Shown one piece after another: positions 45,627-54,897 of a stretch of 64,000 nucleotides of DNA (within the stretch, counting starts at the first letter, position 1; the number at the start of each line of letters is the position of its first letter). The stretch is from CAVYVZ01 sp963772065 (lineage in GTDB: Bacteria > Acidobacteriota > Vicinamibacteria > Vicinamibacterales > UBA2999). The stretch is from the NCBI GenBank assembly GCA_963772065.1, contig CAVYVZ010000009.1, positions 62,001 through 126,000 on the forward strand. The letters run 5' to 3'. The notes beneath the pieces were generated by a model. It was not told where the DNA came from and searched no databases. It saw only the letters and a list, made by a program, of their open reading frames with translations. The translations under genes and the position numbers were made by a program.

Positions 45627-46761
45627 CGCCGTCAGCCGTCGCCTGGCCGCACTGCGCGCCTCGGGAGAGCCGTGGGTCGATCTCACCGAGTCGAACCCGA
45701 CACGTGCCGGGTTCGACTACCCGGCGGACCTGCTCGCCGGGCTCGCGAACGGCCGCGCGCTCGCGTACGAGCCGCAGCCGTGCGGGATTCAATCCGCCCG
45801 CGAAGCGGTGGCGCTCGACCATGCACGCCGCGGCGCGCGGATCGATCCCGCGCATGTCGTGCTGACGTCCAGCACGAGCGAGGCTTACGCGTGGCTGTTC
45901 AAGCTGCTGTGCGGTACCGGCGAGAACGTGCTCGTGCCTCGACCGAGCTACCCGTTGTTCGAGCACCTCACGCAGCTCGAAGCCGTCGAGGCGCGTCCAT
46001 ACGATCTCGAGTATCACGGCCGCTGGCAGGTTCACGCCGAGGTCGTGGCGGCTCGCGCCACGCCCGCCACGAAGGCCGTACTGCTCGTGAGCCCGAACAA
46101 TCCGACCGGGTCGTACATGACGGCGGGTGAGCTCGAGCGGCTGTCGGCGTTCTGCGCGGAGCGGCGCATCGCGCTCATCGTCGACGAAGTGTTTGTTGAT
46201 TACCCGCTCGATGTACCCGCGGGCGTGGTGACCGACATCGCCGCGTCGAGCCGCCCGCTCGCGTTCACGCTCGGCGGGCTTTCGAAGACGGCGGGACTGC
46301 CGCAGGTGAAGCTCGGCTGGATTGTGGCCGGCGGTGAAGAGCGGCTTCGGAACGAGGCGCTCGCCGCGCTGGAGTTGATTGCTGACACCTACCTTTCGGT
46401 CTCCACGCCGGTCCAGGTCGCCGCCGCCGACCTGCTCCGCCGTGGCGCGGCGATTCGTTCCGGAATTCTGGAGCGCATTCGCGGCAACCTCGCCGCGTTG
46501 CGCCGCGTCGCCGCAGATTTCAGTGCGGCCACGGTGCTCACGTGCGAAGGAGGATGGTACGCTGTCATTCGAGTTCCGTCGACGCGCTCGGAGGAGCAGT
46601 TGATGTTGGAGCTTCTCGAGCGGGAGCGCGTGCTGGTGCATCCGGGCTACTTCTTCGACTTCCCACACGAGGCGTACGTGATCGTGAGCCTGCTGCCGCG
46701 GCCCGACGTGTTTGCCGACGCCGCGGCGCGCATGTTGCACTTCGCCACCACCGTCGTATGA
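45589..46761 (+). CDS. Class I/II aminotransferase
   Basis: The protein of about 390 residues from ATG 45589 starts inside the end of the HEAT-cyclophilin gene. It has the PLP motifs SPNNPTGSYM, VDEVFVDYPLD and the Schiff-base lysine in TLGGLSKTAGLPQVKLGW. The N-terminal SNRLPPNPAANAVSRRLAALR is typical of a group of aminotransferases of unknown substrate. Its stop overlaps the MalQ start by four bases. A GTG at 45583 is another possible start. Confidence 0.85.
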   Translation: MFSNRLPPNPAANAVSRRLAALRASGEPWVDLTESNPTRAGFDYPADLLAGLANGRALAYEPQPCGIQSAREAVALDHARRGARIDPAHVVLTSSTSEAYAWLFKLLCGTGENVLVPRPSYPLFEHLTQLEAVEARPYDLEYHGRWQVHAEVVAARATPATKAVLLVSPNNPTGSYMTAGELERLSAFCAERRIALIVDEVFVDYPLDVPAGVVTDIAASSRPLAFTLGGLSKTAGLPQVKLGWIVAGGEERLRNEALAALELIADTYLSVSTPVQVAAADLLRRGAAIRSGILERIRGNLAALRRVAADFSAATVLTCEGGWYAVIRVPSTRSEEQLMLELLERERVLVHPGYFFDFPHEAYVIVSLLPRPDVFADAAARMLHFATTVV

Positions 46762-48344
46762 GCCGAGGGCCGTTACGCCGCGCGGGCATCCTGGTCCCGC
46801 TCTTTTCCATCCCAACCTCACGCAGCTGGGGCATCGGCGAGATTGCCGACGTCGAGCCGATGGTGCGCTGGCTCGAAGCGGCCGGGCACCGCGTACTGCA
46901 GCTGCTGCCGATCAACGAGATGCCGCCGGGAGAGACATCGCCGTACTCCGCGCTCAGCGCCATGGCGATCGATCCGCAGTTCATCTCGATGGAGGACGTG
47001 GCGGACTTCGGCGAGATTGGCGGCGAGGCGGCCCTCGATCGGGAGGCGCGGACCGAGCTCGACGATCTGCGCTCGGCGCCGTCGATCAACTACTGTCGCG
47101 TGCGCGCCCTCAAGAACACCGTGCTTCGGCGCTGTTTCGCGCATTTCGTCGAACGCGAGTGGTCGAGCGGCTCCCGCCGCTCCGCGGCCCTCGAGGCGTA
47201 CATCAGGGAGCAGAGCTGGTGGCTCGAGGACTACGCGCTCTATCGCGCGCTCAAAGCGAAGCACGGCGAGCGGGCATGGATGGAGTGGCCCGAGCCGCTG
47301 CGATCCCGTGACCCGGCGGCGCTGGCCGCCGCGCGCGACGAGCTCGCCGGCGACATTCTCTACCGGCAGTACCTGCAGTGGCTTGCGGGTGATCAGTGGG
47401 GAACGGCGCGCGACCGCGCGGCCGGCGTCGCCCTGTTCGGTGACCTCCCCTTCATGGTGAGCGGCGACAGCGCCGATGTCTGGGCGCGCCAGGACGAATT
47501 CCGGCTCGACGCATCGGTTGGCGTGCCGCCCGACGCGTTCAGCGAAACGGGACAGGATTGGGGGCTGCCCGTCTATCGATGGGACGTGCTCGTTGCCCGC
47601 GACTACGACTGGCTGCGCAATCGCGCGCGGCGCAATGCGGACATCTACGACGGCTATCGCGTCGATCACCTGGTCGGCTTCTATCGCACCTATTTCCGGC
47701 CGCACGACGGAGGCAAGGCCCAGTTCGTTCCCTCGGAAGAGGTCGAGCAGGTGAAGCAAGGGGAAGCCGTGCTCGCCGTGTTCCGCGAGCCCGGCACCGA
47801 GATCATCGCGGAGGACCTCGGCCTGGTGCCAGATTTCGTCCGTAAGTCCCTGTCCGGGCTGGAGGTGCCTGGCTACAAGGTCTTTCGCTGGGAACGGGAG
47901 TGGGACGTCGACGGGCAGCCGTTCAGGGACCCGCGCGCGTACCCCGCCGTTTCGGTGGCCACATCAGGCACGCACGATACCGAGCCCATGAAGATCTGGT
48001 GGGAAGGCGCGCCGAGCGAGGAGAAGGAGGCCGTCCTTGCGATTCCGTCGATCGGCGAGCACCTCACGCCGGAAGACATCGCCGCCGCAGTGGAGTCGAA
48101 GGCGCTTCCCCATCCCGTCCGCGAAGCGATGCTCGAGTCGCTCTACGCGTCGGGCTCGAATCTGCTGATCCTGCCGATTCAGGACGCCTTCGGCTGGCGG
48201 GATCGCATCAATCAGCCGGCTACCGTGAGCGCGGACAACTGGACGTGGCGCCTGCCGTGGCCCGCGGATCGCCTCTTGGCAGAGCCCGCGGCAATAGCTG
48301 TGGCGCGACAGCTTGCCGAATGGTCGCGTCGGCACCGGCGCTGA
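46758..48344 (+). CDS. malQ: 4-alpha-glucanotransferase (GH77)
   Basis: The 528-residue protein is an amylomaltase that transfers alpha-1,4-glucan chains between acceptors. Family signatures include SWGIGEIADVEP and LQLLPINEMPPGETSPYS in the N-terminal barrel. The catalytic residues are in YRVDHLVGFYR (nucleophile Asp), IIAEDLG (acid-base Glu) and SGTHDTEPM (Asp). The size is normal for the bacterial form. The start overlaps the aminotransferase stop (ATGA), so translational coupling is likely. It is the last gene of the 40.1-48.3 kb operon. Confidence 0.92.
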   Translation: MSRGPLRRAGILVPLFSIPTSRSWGIGEIADVEPMVRWLEAAGHRVLQLLPINEMPPGETSPYSALSAMAIDPQFISMEDVADFGEIGGEAALDREARTELDDLRSAPSINYCRVRALKNTVLRRCFAHFVEREWSSGSRRSAALEAYIREQSWWLEDYALYRALKAKHGERAWMEWPEPLRSRDPAALAAARDELAGDILYRQYLQWLAGDQWGTARDRAAGVALFGDLPFMVSGDSADVWARQDEFRLDASVGVPPDAFSETGQDWGLPVYRWDVLVARDYDWLRNRARRNADIYDGYRVDHLVGFYRTYFRPHDGGKAQFVPSEEVEQVKQGEAVLAVFREPGTEIIAEDLGLVPDFVRKSLSGLEVPGYKVFRWEREWDVDGQPFRDPRAYPAVSVATSGTHDTEPMKIWWEGAPSEEKEAVLAIPSIGEHLTPEDIAAAVESKALPHPVREAMLESLYASGSNLLILPIQDAFGWRDRINQPATVSADNWTWRLPWPADRLLAEPAAIAVARQLAEWSRRHRR

Positions 48345-48516
48345 TCAACTCCCAACTTCCAATCCCAACTCCCAAACGGACTTCACATGTCCGCTTCGCT
48401 CGCTGATTCACATGACTCCTCTGACTCTACTGTCACGTCACACGAAGGCCCGAAGGCACGAAGCGGTACTGACTGTTCCCTGAAATGCCGAGCGGTAAAA
48501 TGCGAATCGCGCCCGA
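48345..48516. other. Short gap before the ABC exporter
   Basis: These 172 bases hold a run of CCCAACT-type short repeats just after the MalQ stop and a CGGAC...GTCCG inverted repeat near 48380. No gene is seen. Confidence 0.4.
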
Positions 48517-50463
48517 ATGAAGAGGCATCGCAGCCGCTCCTCGCGTCACCGCTATCGGGAGTTCGTCGAGAACTACAGACGCCGCCGGCTCGACGAATCA
48601 ACGGAAGCAGGTGGGAAACCTGTCGAATCGACGCCGCCGTCTGAGGATTCGCCCGCGTCGAGCGCGCGGTTCCTGCCGCGGGGCAAGCAGCGAGAGTACC
48701 TGCGCGAGTACCTGCGGTGGCTGTTGCCGCATCGTGCCGCGGTTGCTGCGGTGTTCGTTCTGGCCCTGACGGCGGCTGGGCTGCAGATGATCGAACCGCT
48801 GTTCATGCGGTTCATCATCGATCGCGTGCTGTTGAACGAGGCGTTGGACCCGCCGTCCCGCCTGACACGGCTTCACACGACTGGCGCGGCGTTCCTGGTC
48901 GTGATCCTGCTCTTCAATCTGGTCGGCGCATTCAAGGACTACCGCCAGCGCCTGCTGAACGCCCGGGTGATGCTGTCGCTCCGCCGGTCGCTGTTCGACC
49001 GCTTGCTGCACCTGCCGCTGCCCAGCCTCTGGGACATGAAGACCGGCGGCATCCTGTCACGTCTCACCGGCGACATCGATACCACGACCGGACTGCTCCA
49101 GATGGCGATTGTGTCGCCGGCCATCTCGATCATCCGTCTCGTGATTGCGGTGGCGGTATTGGTCGCCCTCAACTGGCGCCTCGCATTGATGGCCATGGCG
49201 ATCATCCCCGGCGCGATGGTCCTCAGCTTTGTGTTCGCGCGTCGCGTGAGGCCGATCTATCGATCCGTCCGCAAGGAGGTCGAGCAGATCGACGGCCGCG
49301 TCGGCGAGGTCTTCTCTGGGATTCGCGTCGTCCGGGCGTTCGCGCGCGAAATGCACGAGCTGCTCGACTACATGCGCGGCCGCCACGCCGTGACGCGCAA
49401 GGAGCTGTTCGCCCAGCGGCGGGAGCTCGCGCTGTGGACGTCCTGGGGCCTCCTGGTCGCCGGCGTCAACGTGATCATCGTCTGGTACGGCGGATACCTG
49501 AACATCGCGGGACGCGCGTCAATCGGCGACATCATGGCGTTCCAGTGGTACACGTTCCTCCTGATGACTCCGGTCTGGAACATCGTCAACTCCTTCTCCG
49601 AGCTCCAGCGGTCGCTCGCGGCGATGGAGCGGGTGTTCGAGGTGCTGGCGATGGAGGACGACAAACCTGACAGCCCGGACGCCCGCGACGCGCCGCGTGT
49701 CGTGGAGGAGATCCGGTTCGAGGACGTGGAGTTCGAGTATCGCGAAGGCCGGCCGGTCGTTTGCGACTTCAGCGTCCGCGTGCCAGGTGGCTCGGTCGTG
49801 GCACTCGTTGGCCGCAGCGGCGCCGGCAAGACGACCGTGACAGACCTGGTGGCTCGGTTTCACGACCCGACACGCGGCCGGATTCTCGTCAACGGCTCCG
49901 ACGTACGCGACTTTCGGCTGCGCAGCTACCGCGATCTGCTCGCCATCGTGCAACAAGACGTGTTCCTCTTCGACGGATCGGTGCGCGACAACATCGCCTA
50001 TGGCCGCCGCGACGCCACGGACGCGGAGGTCGAAGACGCGGCCCAGCGCGCCAACGCGCACGAGTTCATCGAGAAGCTGCCCGAGGGATATGAGACGTTC
50101 ATCGGGGAGCGTGGCGTCAAGCTGTCGGGCGGCCAGCAGCAGCGGCTGGCGATTGCGAGGGCGATTCTCGCGCGGCCGCAGATTCTCATTCTCGACGAGG
50201 CCACGAGCAATCTCGACACGGAGAGCGAGCAGCTGATACAGGCGTCGATGGGCACGCTGCTCGCCGGCCGAACGACCTTCGTGATCGCCCACCGTCTCTC
50301 CACGATCCGGCGCGCCACGCTGATACTGCTCATGGAAGACGGACGCGTGATCGAGCGCGGAACGCACGCCGAGCTCATGGATGCGAGGGGGACGTACTAC
50401 GAGATGGTCCTGCGGCAGATGGAGTTCGAGAGTCGGAGAGAGGAAGCGCTGTTTGGCTCGTGA
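48517..50463 (+). CDS. ABC exporter half-transporter (MsbA-like, fused permease and ATPase)
   Basis: The 648-residue protein has an Arg-rich N-terminus, six membrane helices (residues 70-370) and a nucleotide-binding domain at 395-630. The domain has a Walker A motif (GRSGAGKTTVTD), a signature motif (LSGGQQQRLAIARA), a Walker B motif (ILILDEATSNLD) and the switch histidine (IAHRLSTI). It works as a dimer exporting lipids, drugs or peptides; the substrate is not predictable. Its end overlaps the convergent MetE-like gene by 89 bases, an unusually long overlap. Confidence 0.92.
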   Translation: MKRHRSRSSRHRYREFVENYRRRRLDESTEAGGKPVESTPPSEDSPASSARFLPRGKQREYLREYLRWLLPHRAAVAAVFVLALTAAGLQMIEPLFMRFIIDRVLLNEALDPPSRLTRLHTTGAAFLVVILLFNLVGAFKDYRQRLLNARVMLSLRRSLFDRLLHLPLPSLWDMKTGGILSRLTGDIDTTTGLLQMAIVSPAISIIRLVIAVAVLVALNWRLALMAMAIIPGAMVLSFVFARRVRPIYRSVRKEVEQIDGRVGEVFSGIRVVRAFAREMHELLDYMRGRHAVTRKELFAQRRELALWTSWGLLVAGVNVIIVWYGGYLNIAGRASIGDIMAFQWYTFLLMTPVWNIVNSFSELQRSLAAMERVFEVLAMEDDKPDSPDARDAPRVVEEIRFEDVEFEYREGRPVVCDFSVRVPGGSVVALVGRSGAGKTTVTDLVARFHDPTRGRILVNGSDVRDFRLRSYRDLLAIVQQDVFLFDGSVRDNIAYGRRDATDAEVEDAAQRANAHEFIEKLPEGYETFIGERGVKLSGGQQQRLAIARAILARPQILILDEATSNLDTESEQLIQASMGTLLAGRTTFVIAHRLSTIRRATLILLMEDGRVIERGTHAELMDARGTYYEMVLRQMEFESRREEALFGS

Positions 50464-51643
50464 CCAGATCGATCTGCAGCTCGGGATTGGTGGCGGGTAT
50501 CGCCGTGACCGGTAACCCCAGCTCGCTACGGACGATATTGCATCCCTGGGCGATCGCCGAGGCTTTGTAGAACGCGATCTCCCGATTGCACCCCTGACGG
50601 CCGAAACCGCAGTCGCTCGAAACGATCAAACGCTCCGGCGGAATGTACTTCAGCGCCGCGCGCACTTCATGGGCCACGTCCTCCGCCCGGTCTGCCTGCA
50701 GCGAACGATGGCTGACCGCGCCGATGCAGATCTTCTTCTTCAGCTCGTGCTTGAGCGGCCCGAACAGCTCGAGGTCCCTCTGGTTGCGGTCCTTCATCTC
50801 GAGCGTCCAGACGTCGCCCTTGCAGCGCTCGAGGTACAGCTCGATCGAGTTCGCGTAGCCCGTATCCTCCATCACGCGCTGCATGTTGGGATTGCCCCAG
50901 CACGTGTGGATCCACACCTCCACATCGTCGAGCCCCTGCACCTCCCGGTTGAACGCGTCGATCATGAACTTGACCTGCTCGTTGTCCTTCCCGAAGGTGT
51001 TCGCCATGAAATGCAGCGTCGGTTCCTCCACCTGGATGCACGTGCATCCCGCCGCTCGCAGCGCGAGCAGCTCCTTGTTCATGGCCTCCGCCATGTCCCA
51101 GATGACCTGCCGCTTGTCCTTGTATTTCGGCGTGTGGATGTCGAGGAAGAGCGCCATCACCTGCGAGGAGCACGTGCCGAACCGCACGGGCTTGCGTGTC
51201 TTCGCCTGCGCGATGCGCCAGATCTTCGGATAGTCGAGCGGCCGGTGCTCGATCGTGTCGACGACGTGCGGCCAGCGCCAGCCGGTGTAGATCTCGTTCA
51301 GCAGCGTTCCGGGCGGATAGTGCAGCCACGGCGCGCGCGTCTCCTCCGGTTGCAGGTGATCGCCCGCGAACCCGGCCCAGCGCTGCAGCGGGTAGTGGTG
51401 CCAGGCGCGCCCCGCCATGTCCTCGTCGCAGTGAAAGTCGCCGTGCGTGAGCAGATCGAGCCCGGCGCGCTCCTGATCGCTGATGAGGACCGCCATCGCG
51501 TCCTGGAATTTCTCGCGAAAGCGGACGTCCATCATGCAGGTGTCGAGCGGCCGCCCCCACATGCTGACGTCGAACCATCGCGGCCGCGGCCACGAGCCGG
51601 TGACGGTTGCTGGCAGAATCACGTCCGCGGTGACGGTGAACAT
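50375..51643 (-). CDS. Cobalamin-independent methionine synthase-like (MetE C-terminal domain) protein
   Basis: The 422-residue protein has the barrel of the MetE C-terminal domain family. The zinc-ligand region is VEVWIHTCWGNPN with its histidine and cysteine, and a later SSDCGFGRQG has the second cysteine; HGDFHCDEDM and QVEEPTLHF also fit. Without the MetE N-terminal domain, its methyl acceptor or donor may differ from homocysteine and methyl-THF. The last 30 residues, inside the ABC gene overlap, have low complexity and may be readthrough. It is transcribed away from DinB. Confidence 0.82.
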   Translation of the reverse strand: MFTVTADVILPATVTGSWPRPRWFDVSMWGRPLDTCMMDVRFREKFQDAMAVLISDQERAGLDLLTHGDFHCDEDMAGRAWHHYPLQRWAGFAGDHLQPEETRAPWLHYPPGTLLNEIYTGWRWPHVVDTIEHRPLDYPKIWRIAQAKTRKPVRFGTCSSQVMALFLDIHTPKYKDKRQVIWDMAEAMNKELLALRAAGCTCIQVEEPTLHFMANTFGKDNEQVKFMIDAFNREVQGLDDVEVWIHTCWGNPNMQRVMEDTGYANSIELYLERCKGDVWTLEMKDRNQRDLELFGPLKHELKKKICIGAVSHRSLQADRAEDVAHEVRAALKYIPPERLIVSSDCGFGRQGCNREIAFYKASAIAQGCNIVRSELGLPVTAIPATNPELQIDLVTSQTALPLSDSRTPSAAGPSRSTSPSHP

Positions 51644-51682
51644 GTGTCCTCCTGGCTGACGGCTACACGTTACCGCACCAGG

Positions 51683-52192
51683 CTACGCGAAGTGTGTGTC
51701 ATCAGCGGATGGTCCGTAGATCGCTGGCACGGCTGCGCCGTTGAGCCGCAGGTACACCGTCAACTGCCCGCGATGATGTGACAAGTGCATGAACGTATCG
51801 CGAATGGCAACATGTCGTGGTTCTTCGTTGACCGTTCGGCCGGAGACGAGCAGGCGCCATGTCTTCATCAGATGGTCATCCGCGGTCTCTGACAGAGCAC
51901 GTCGCGCGCCGGCGATGCCTTCGTCAAGTGCCTCGACGAGCGCGCGACTCGTTCGCAACGGGCGCTGATCCACGTTCGATCCGCCAGGCGGGTTCAGATC
52001 CAGCGCGTCCTGGTTGATGATCAGGGACACCCATGACGGCATTCTCGCAATCAGCATCGCGAGACGTCCGAGCGGCATCGACTTGTCGTGTGGCTTCCAG
52101 TCGTCGCGGCCCTCAGGTACCCGTTCGAGCGCCCGGCGCGTGCGCCCGGCTTCCTGTTCCAGTTGAGCCAGAAACAGCTCGGTCAGTTTCAT
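51683..52192 (-). CDS. DinB-family protein
   Basis: The 169-residue protein is a DinB/YfiT-like four-helix bundle that may bind a metal through three histidines. The C-terminal helix reads FMHLSHHRGQLTVYLRLNG, with the two histidines and the HRGQ motif typical of the family. Members include thiol-dependent transferases, but most have no known role. It is separate from the neighbouring GlnRS gene by 73 bases. Confidence 0.85.
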   Translation of the reverse strand: MKLTELFLAQLEQEAGRTRRALERVPEGRDDWKPHDKSMPLGRLAMLIARMPSWVSLIINQDALDLNPPGGSNVDQRPLRTSRALVEALDEGIAGARRALSETADDHLMKTWRLLVSGRTVNEEPRHVAIRDTFMHLSHHRGQLTVYLRLNGAAVPAIYGPSADDTHFA

Positions 52193-52265
52193 TCGTGACC
52201 TCCAGACCAGAGGCCGATCAATTCTGACGCCGTCCTATTTTCGGTTGAGTTCGCGCGGAGGAATG

Positions 52266-53961
52266 CTACGCTCGCCGTTCAATTCTTGCCCACGTGTCTT
52301 TGAGCGTGACAGTCCGGTTGAAGACAGGCCGGCCGGGCCTGGAATCGGCGTCGACGGCAAAGTACCCCGTCCGTTCGAACTGATAGCGCGCGCCGGCGGG
52401 TGCATCGGCGAGCGAGGGCTCGACCTTGCCGGTCACGAGTTCCAGCGAGTGCGGGTTCACATTGGAGAGCGGATCGCCGCCTTCTCCGGGGGCCTCGGAC
52501 TGGAACAGCCGATCGTAGAGCCGCATCTCGGCGTCCTTCGCATGGGGCGCGGACACCCAGTGGATCGTCCCCTTCACACGCCGCTGCGCCGTCGAACCAT
52601 GGAGCGACCCGGGATCGATCGTGCAGCGCAGCTCGGCGATCGAACCGTCCGCGTGCTTCACCACGCGCTCGCACTTCAGGATGTACGCGTAGCGAAGGCG
52701 CACTTCGTTCCCCGGCGAGAGCCGGAAGAACTTCTTCGGCGGGTCCTCGCGGAAGTCGTCCTGCTCGATGTACAGCTCCCGCGAAAACGGAATCCGGCGG
52801 CTGCCGGCTGACGGGTCCTCGGGGTTGTTGATCGCCTCCACCTCTTCGACGTGCCCTTCGGGGACGTTCTCGATTACGACCTTGAGCGGCCGCACGACCG
52901 CCATCGCGCGCCGCGCGCGCCGGTTGAGATCCTCGCGCACCGTGTGCTCGAGGAGCGCGACGTCGATGACGTTCTCCTTCTTCGCCACGCCGATGCGGTT
53001 GCAGAAGTCGCGGATGGCTTCGGGCGTGTAGCCGCGGCGGCGAAAGCCGGCAATCGTCGGCATCCGCGGGTCGTCCCAGCCGGACACCTGCTGCCGTTCG
53101 ACGACCGCCAGCAGCCGCCGCTTGCTCAACACGGTGTAATTCAGATTGAGCCGGGCGAACTCGATCTGCTGCGGCCGCGACGGGAACCTGGCCGTCGCCT
53201 TCAGGTTGTCGACGATCCAGTCGTAGAGCGGCCGGTGATCCTCGAACTCCAGCGTGCAGAGTGAGTGCGTGATCCCCTCGATCGCGTCCGACAGCGGGTG
53301 GGCGTAGTCGTAGGTCGGATAGATCGACCACGCGTCGCCCGTCCGGTGATGATGCGCGTGCCGGATCCGATAGAGCGTGGGGTCGCGCATGTTGACGTTC
53401 GGCGACCCCATGTCGATCTTCGCCCGCAGGACGTGCGTGCCGTCCGGGAACTCGCCGGCACGCATGCGGTGGAACAGGTCGAGGTTCTCGGCAACTGGCC
53501 GGTCGCGGTACGGACTGTTGCGTCCTGGTTCCGTCAGCGTGCCCCGATACTCCCGGATCTCGTCGGCGGTCAGGCTGTCCACGTACGCCTTGCCGTCCCG
53601 GATCAGTTGCTCGGCCAGCTCGTACAGCCGCTCGAAGTAGTCCGACGCGAAGTAGATGCCCGCCCAGTCGAAGCCGAGCCAGCGAACGTCCTCCTCGATC
53701 GACTCGACGTACTCGACGTCCTCCTTGGTCGGGTTCGTATCGTCGAACCGCAGGTTGCAGGTCCCGCCGAACTCTTCCGCGACGCCGAAATTCAGACAGA
53801 TCGACTTGGCATGGCCGATGTGCAGGTAGCCGTTCGGCTCCGGAGGAAATCGCGTACGCACGTGCCCGCTGTGGCGGCCGGCCCGCACATCGTCGGCGAC
53901 CATCTCGCGAATGAAGTCGAGAGAGGCGGGTGCCTCGCTCGTCGGGTCAGTCGGTACTCAC
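52266..53961 (-). CDS. glnS: Glutaminyl-tRNA synthetase
   Basis: The enzyme charges tRNA-Gln. HIGH is in GYLHIGHAKS, the glutamine-binding RFDDTNP follows, and the KMSKS-like loop is LSKRRLLAVVE. An ATG at 53903 gives 545 residues, but the reading ahead of it (LDFIREMVADDVRAG) is the standard GlnRS N-terminus. Upstream, skipping one T at 53949 joins it to a GTG at 53961 (MSTD-DPTSEAPASL), giving about 564 residues. The longer version is preferred, with the start as the uncertain point. It is the only aminoacyl-tRNA synthetase in the window. Confidence 0.85.
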
Positions 53962-53979
53962 AGACTCTCGATCATACCC

Positions 53980-54897
53980 TCAGGGCCCGGCATGGTCGTA
54001 CATCCGCTTCAGGTCGACTTCCGCCGCGATGTAGCCGAACGCCGCCCACTGGCGTCCCTGGACCACTTTCTCGAAGATCTCGCGCGCCTTCGCCGCGTCG
54101 CCTTCGACGAAATACCAGTTACCCACACCGTAACCCTGCGTGGCAACGGTGAGGTCGTCGGCATTCGTGTCGAGCAACTGCTCCGGCCGGAGGGCGCCCT
54201 TGTACATCAGCAGCCGCCGATGGTAGGAGTCGTTCTCCAGGATCTCCATCTTGTCGGAGACCTCGTCGAGCAGCAGCTTCGCCGCGCCGTGGCGTCCGAG
54301 ACGACGGTAGGTCATGTAGAGCCAATCGAGCGTGGCCACACGCATGTCGTCGTTGGCGGAGAACTTCATGCACTCCTGATACGCGCGCAGCGCGTTGGTG
54401 AAGTCCCCTTTCAAGTAGTACGCAAGCCCGAGGTGATACCAGATGTTCGAGTGCGACGTGCTGCGCGGCTTCCCGTGCTTGTTCGGCGCGCCGTCCGGCT
54501 CGACCTCGTCGGGCACGTTGGCAATCAACGCGGCAGCGCGTTCGAAGTCGGCGACCGCCCGATCGAAGTCCCGTACGGTGATGTACCGATGCCCGCGATG
54601 ACGATAGAGCCGGAACGACTGCGGGTGGATCGCGAGACCTTTCGAGAACGTGTCGATCGCATCCCGGTAGCGCCAGAGGTACGCCTGGCGCCGGCCCAGC
54701 CAGATGAAGCTCTCTTCGCTCGCAGGGTTCTTCGCATGCTCCGCTTCAGCCGCCGCGAGGTTTGCGTCGAGGGAACGTCGCGTCTCGGCCGAAAGCTCCA
54801 TCGGATAGAGCGGCTTGCCGAAGATGGACGTCGCTTCGGGCGGACCGCTCTGGGCAGCGAGCAGCACGGTGAGGAGGCTAAGAAGCCAGGAGGTCAT
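53980..54897 (-). CDS. Secreted TPR-like protein
   Basis: The 305-residue protein has an N-terminal hydrophobic segment (MTSWLLSLLTVLLAAQSG) and helical repeats of TPR type at about residues 60-130 and 150-190, for example ESFIWLGRRQAYLWRYRDAI and WYHLGLAYYLKGDFTNALRAY. TPR proteins mediate protein contacts; the partner is not known. Its start overlaps the end of the RmuC gene by 20 bases, and GlnRS starts 18 bases after its stop. It is part of the minus-strand run from 57.7 kb. Confidence 0.8.
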   Translation of the reverse strand: MTSWLLSLLTVLLAAQSGPPEATSIFGKPLYPMELSAETRRSLDANLAAAEAEHAKNPASEESFIWLGRRQAYLWRYRDAIDTFSKGLAIHPQSFRLYRHRGHRYITVRDFDRAVADFERAAALIANVPDEVEPDGAPNKHGKPRSTSHSNIWYHLGLAYYLKGDFTNALRAYQECMKFSANDDMRVATLDWLYMTYRRLGRHGAAKLLLDEVSDKMEILENDSYHRRLLMYKGALRPEQLLDTNADDLTVATQGYGVGNWYFVEGDAAKAREIFEKVVQGRQWAAFGYIAAEVDLKRMYDHAGP

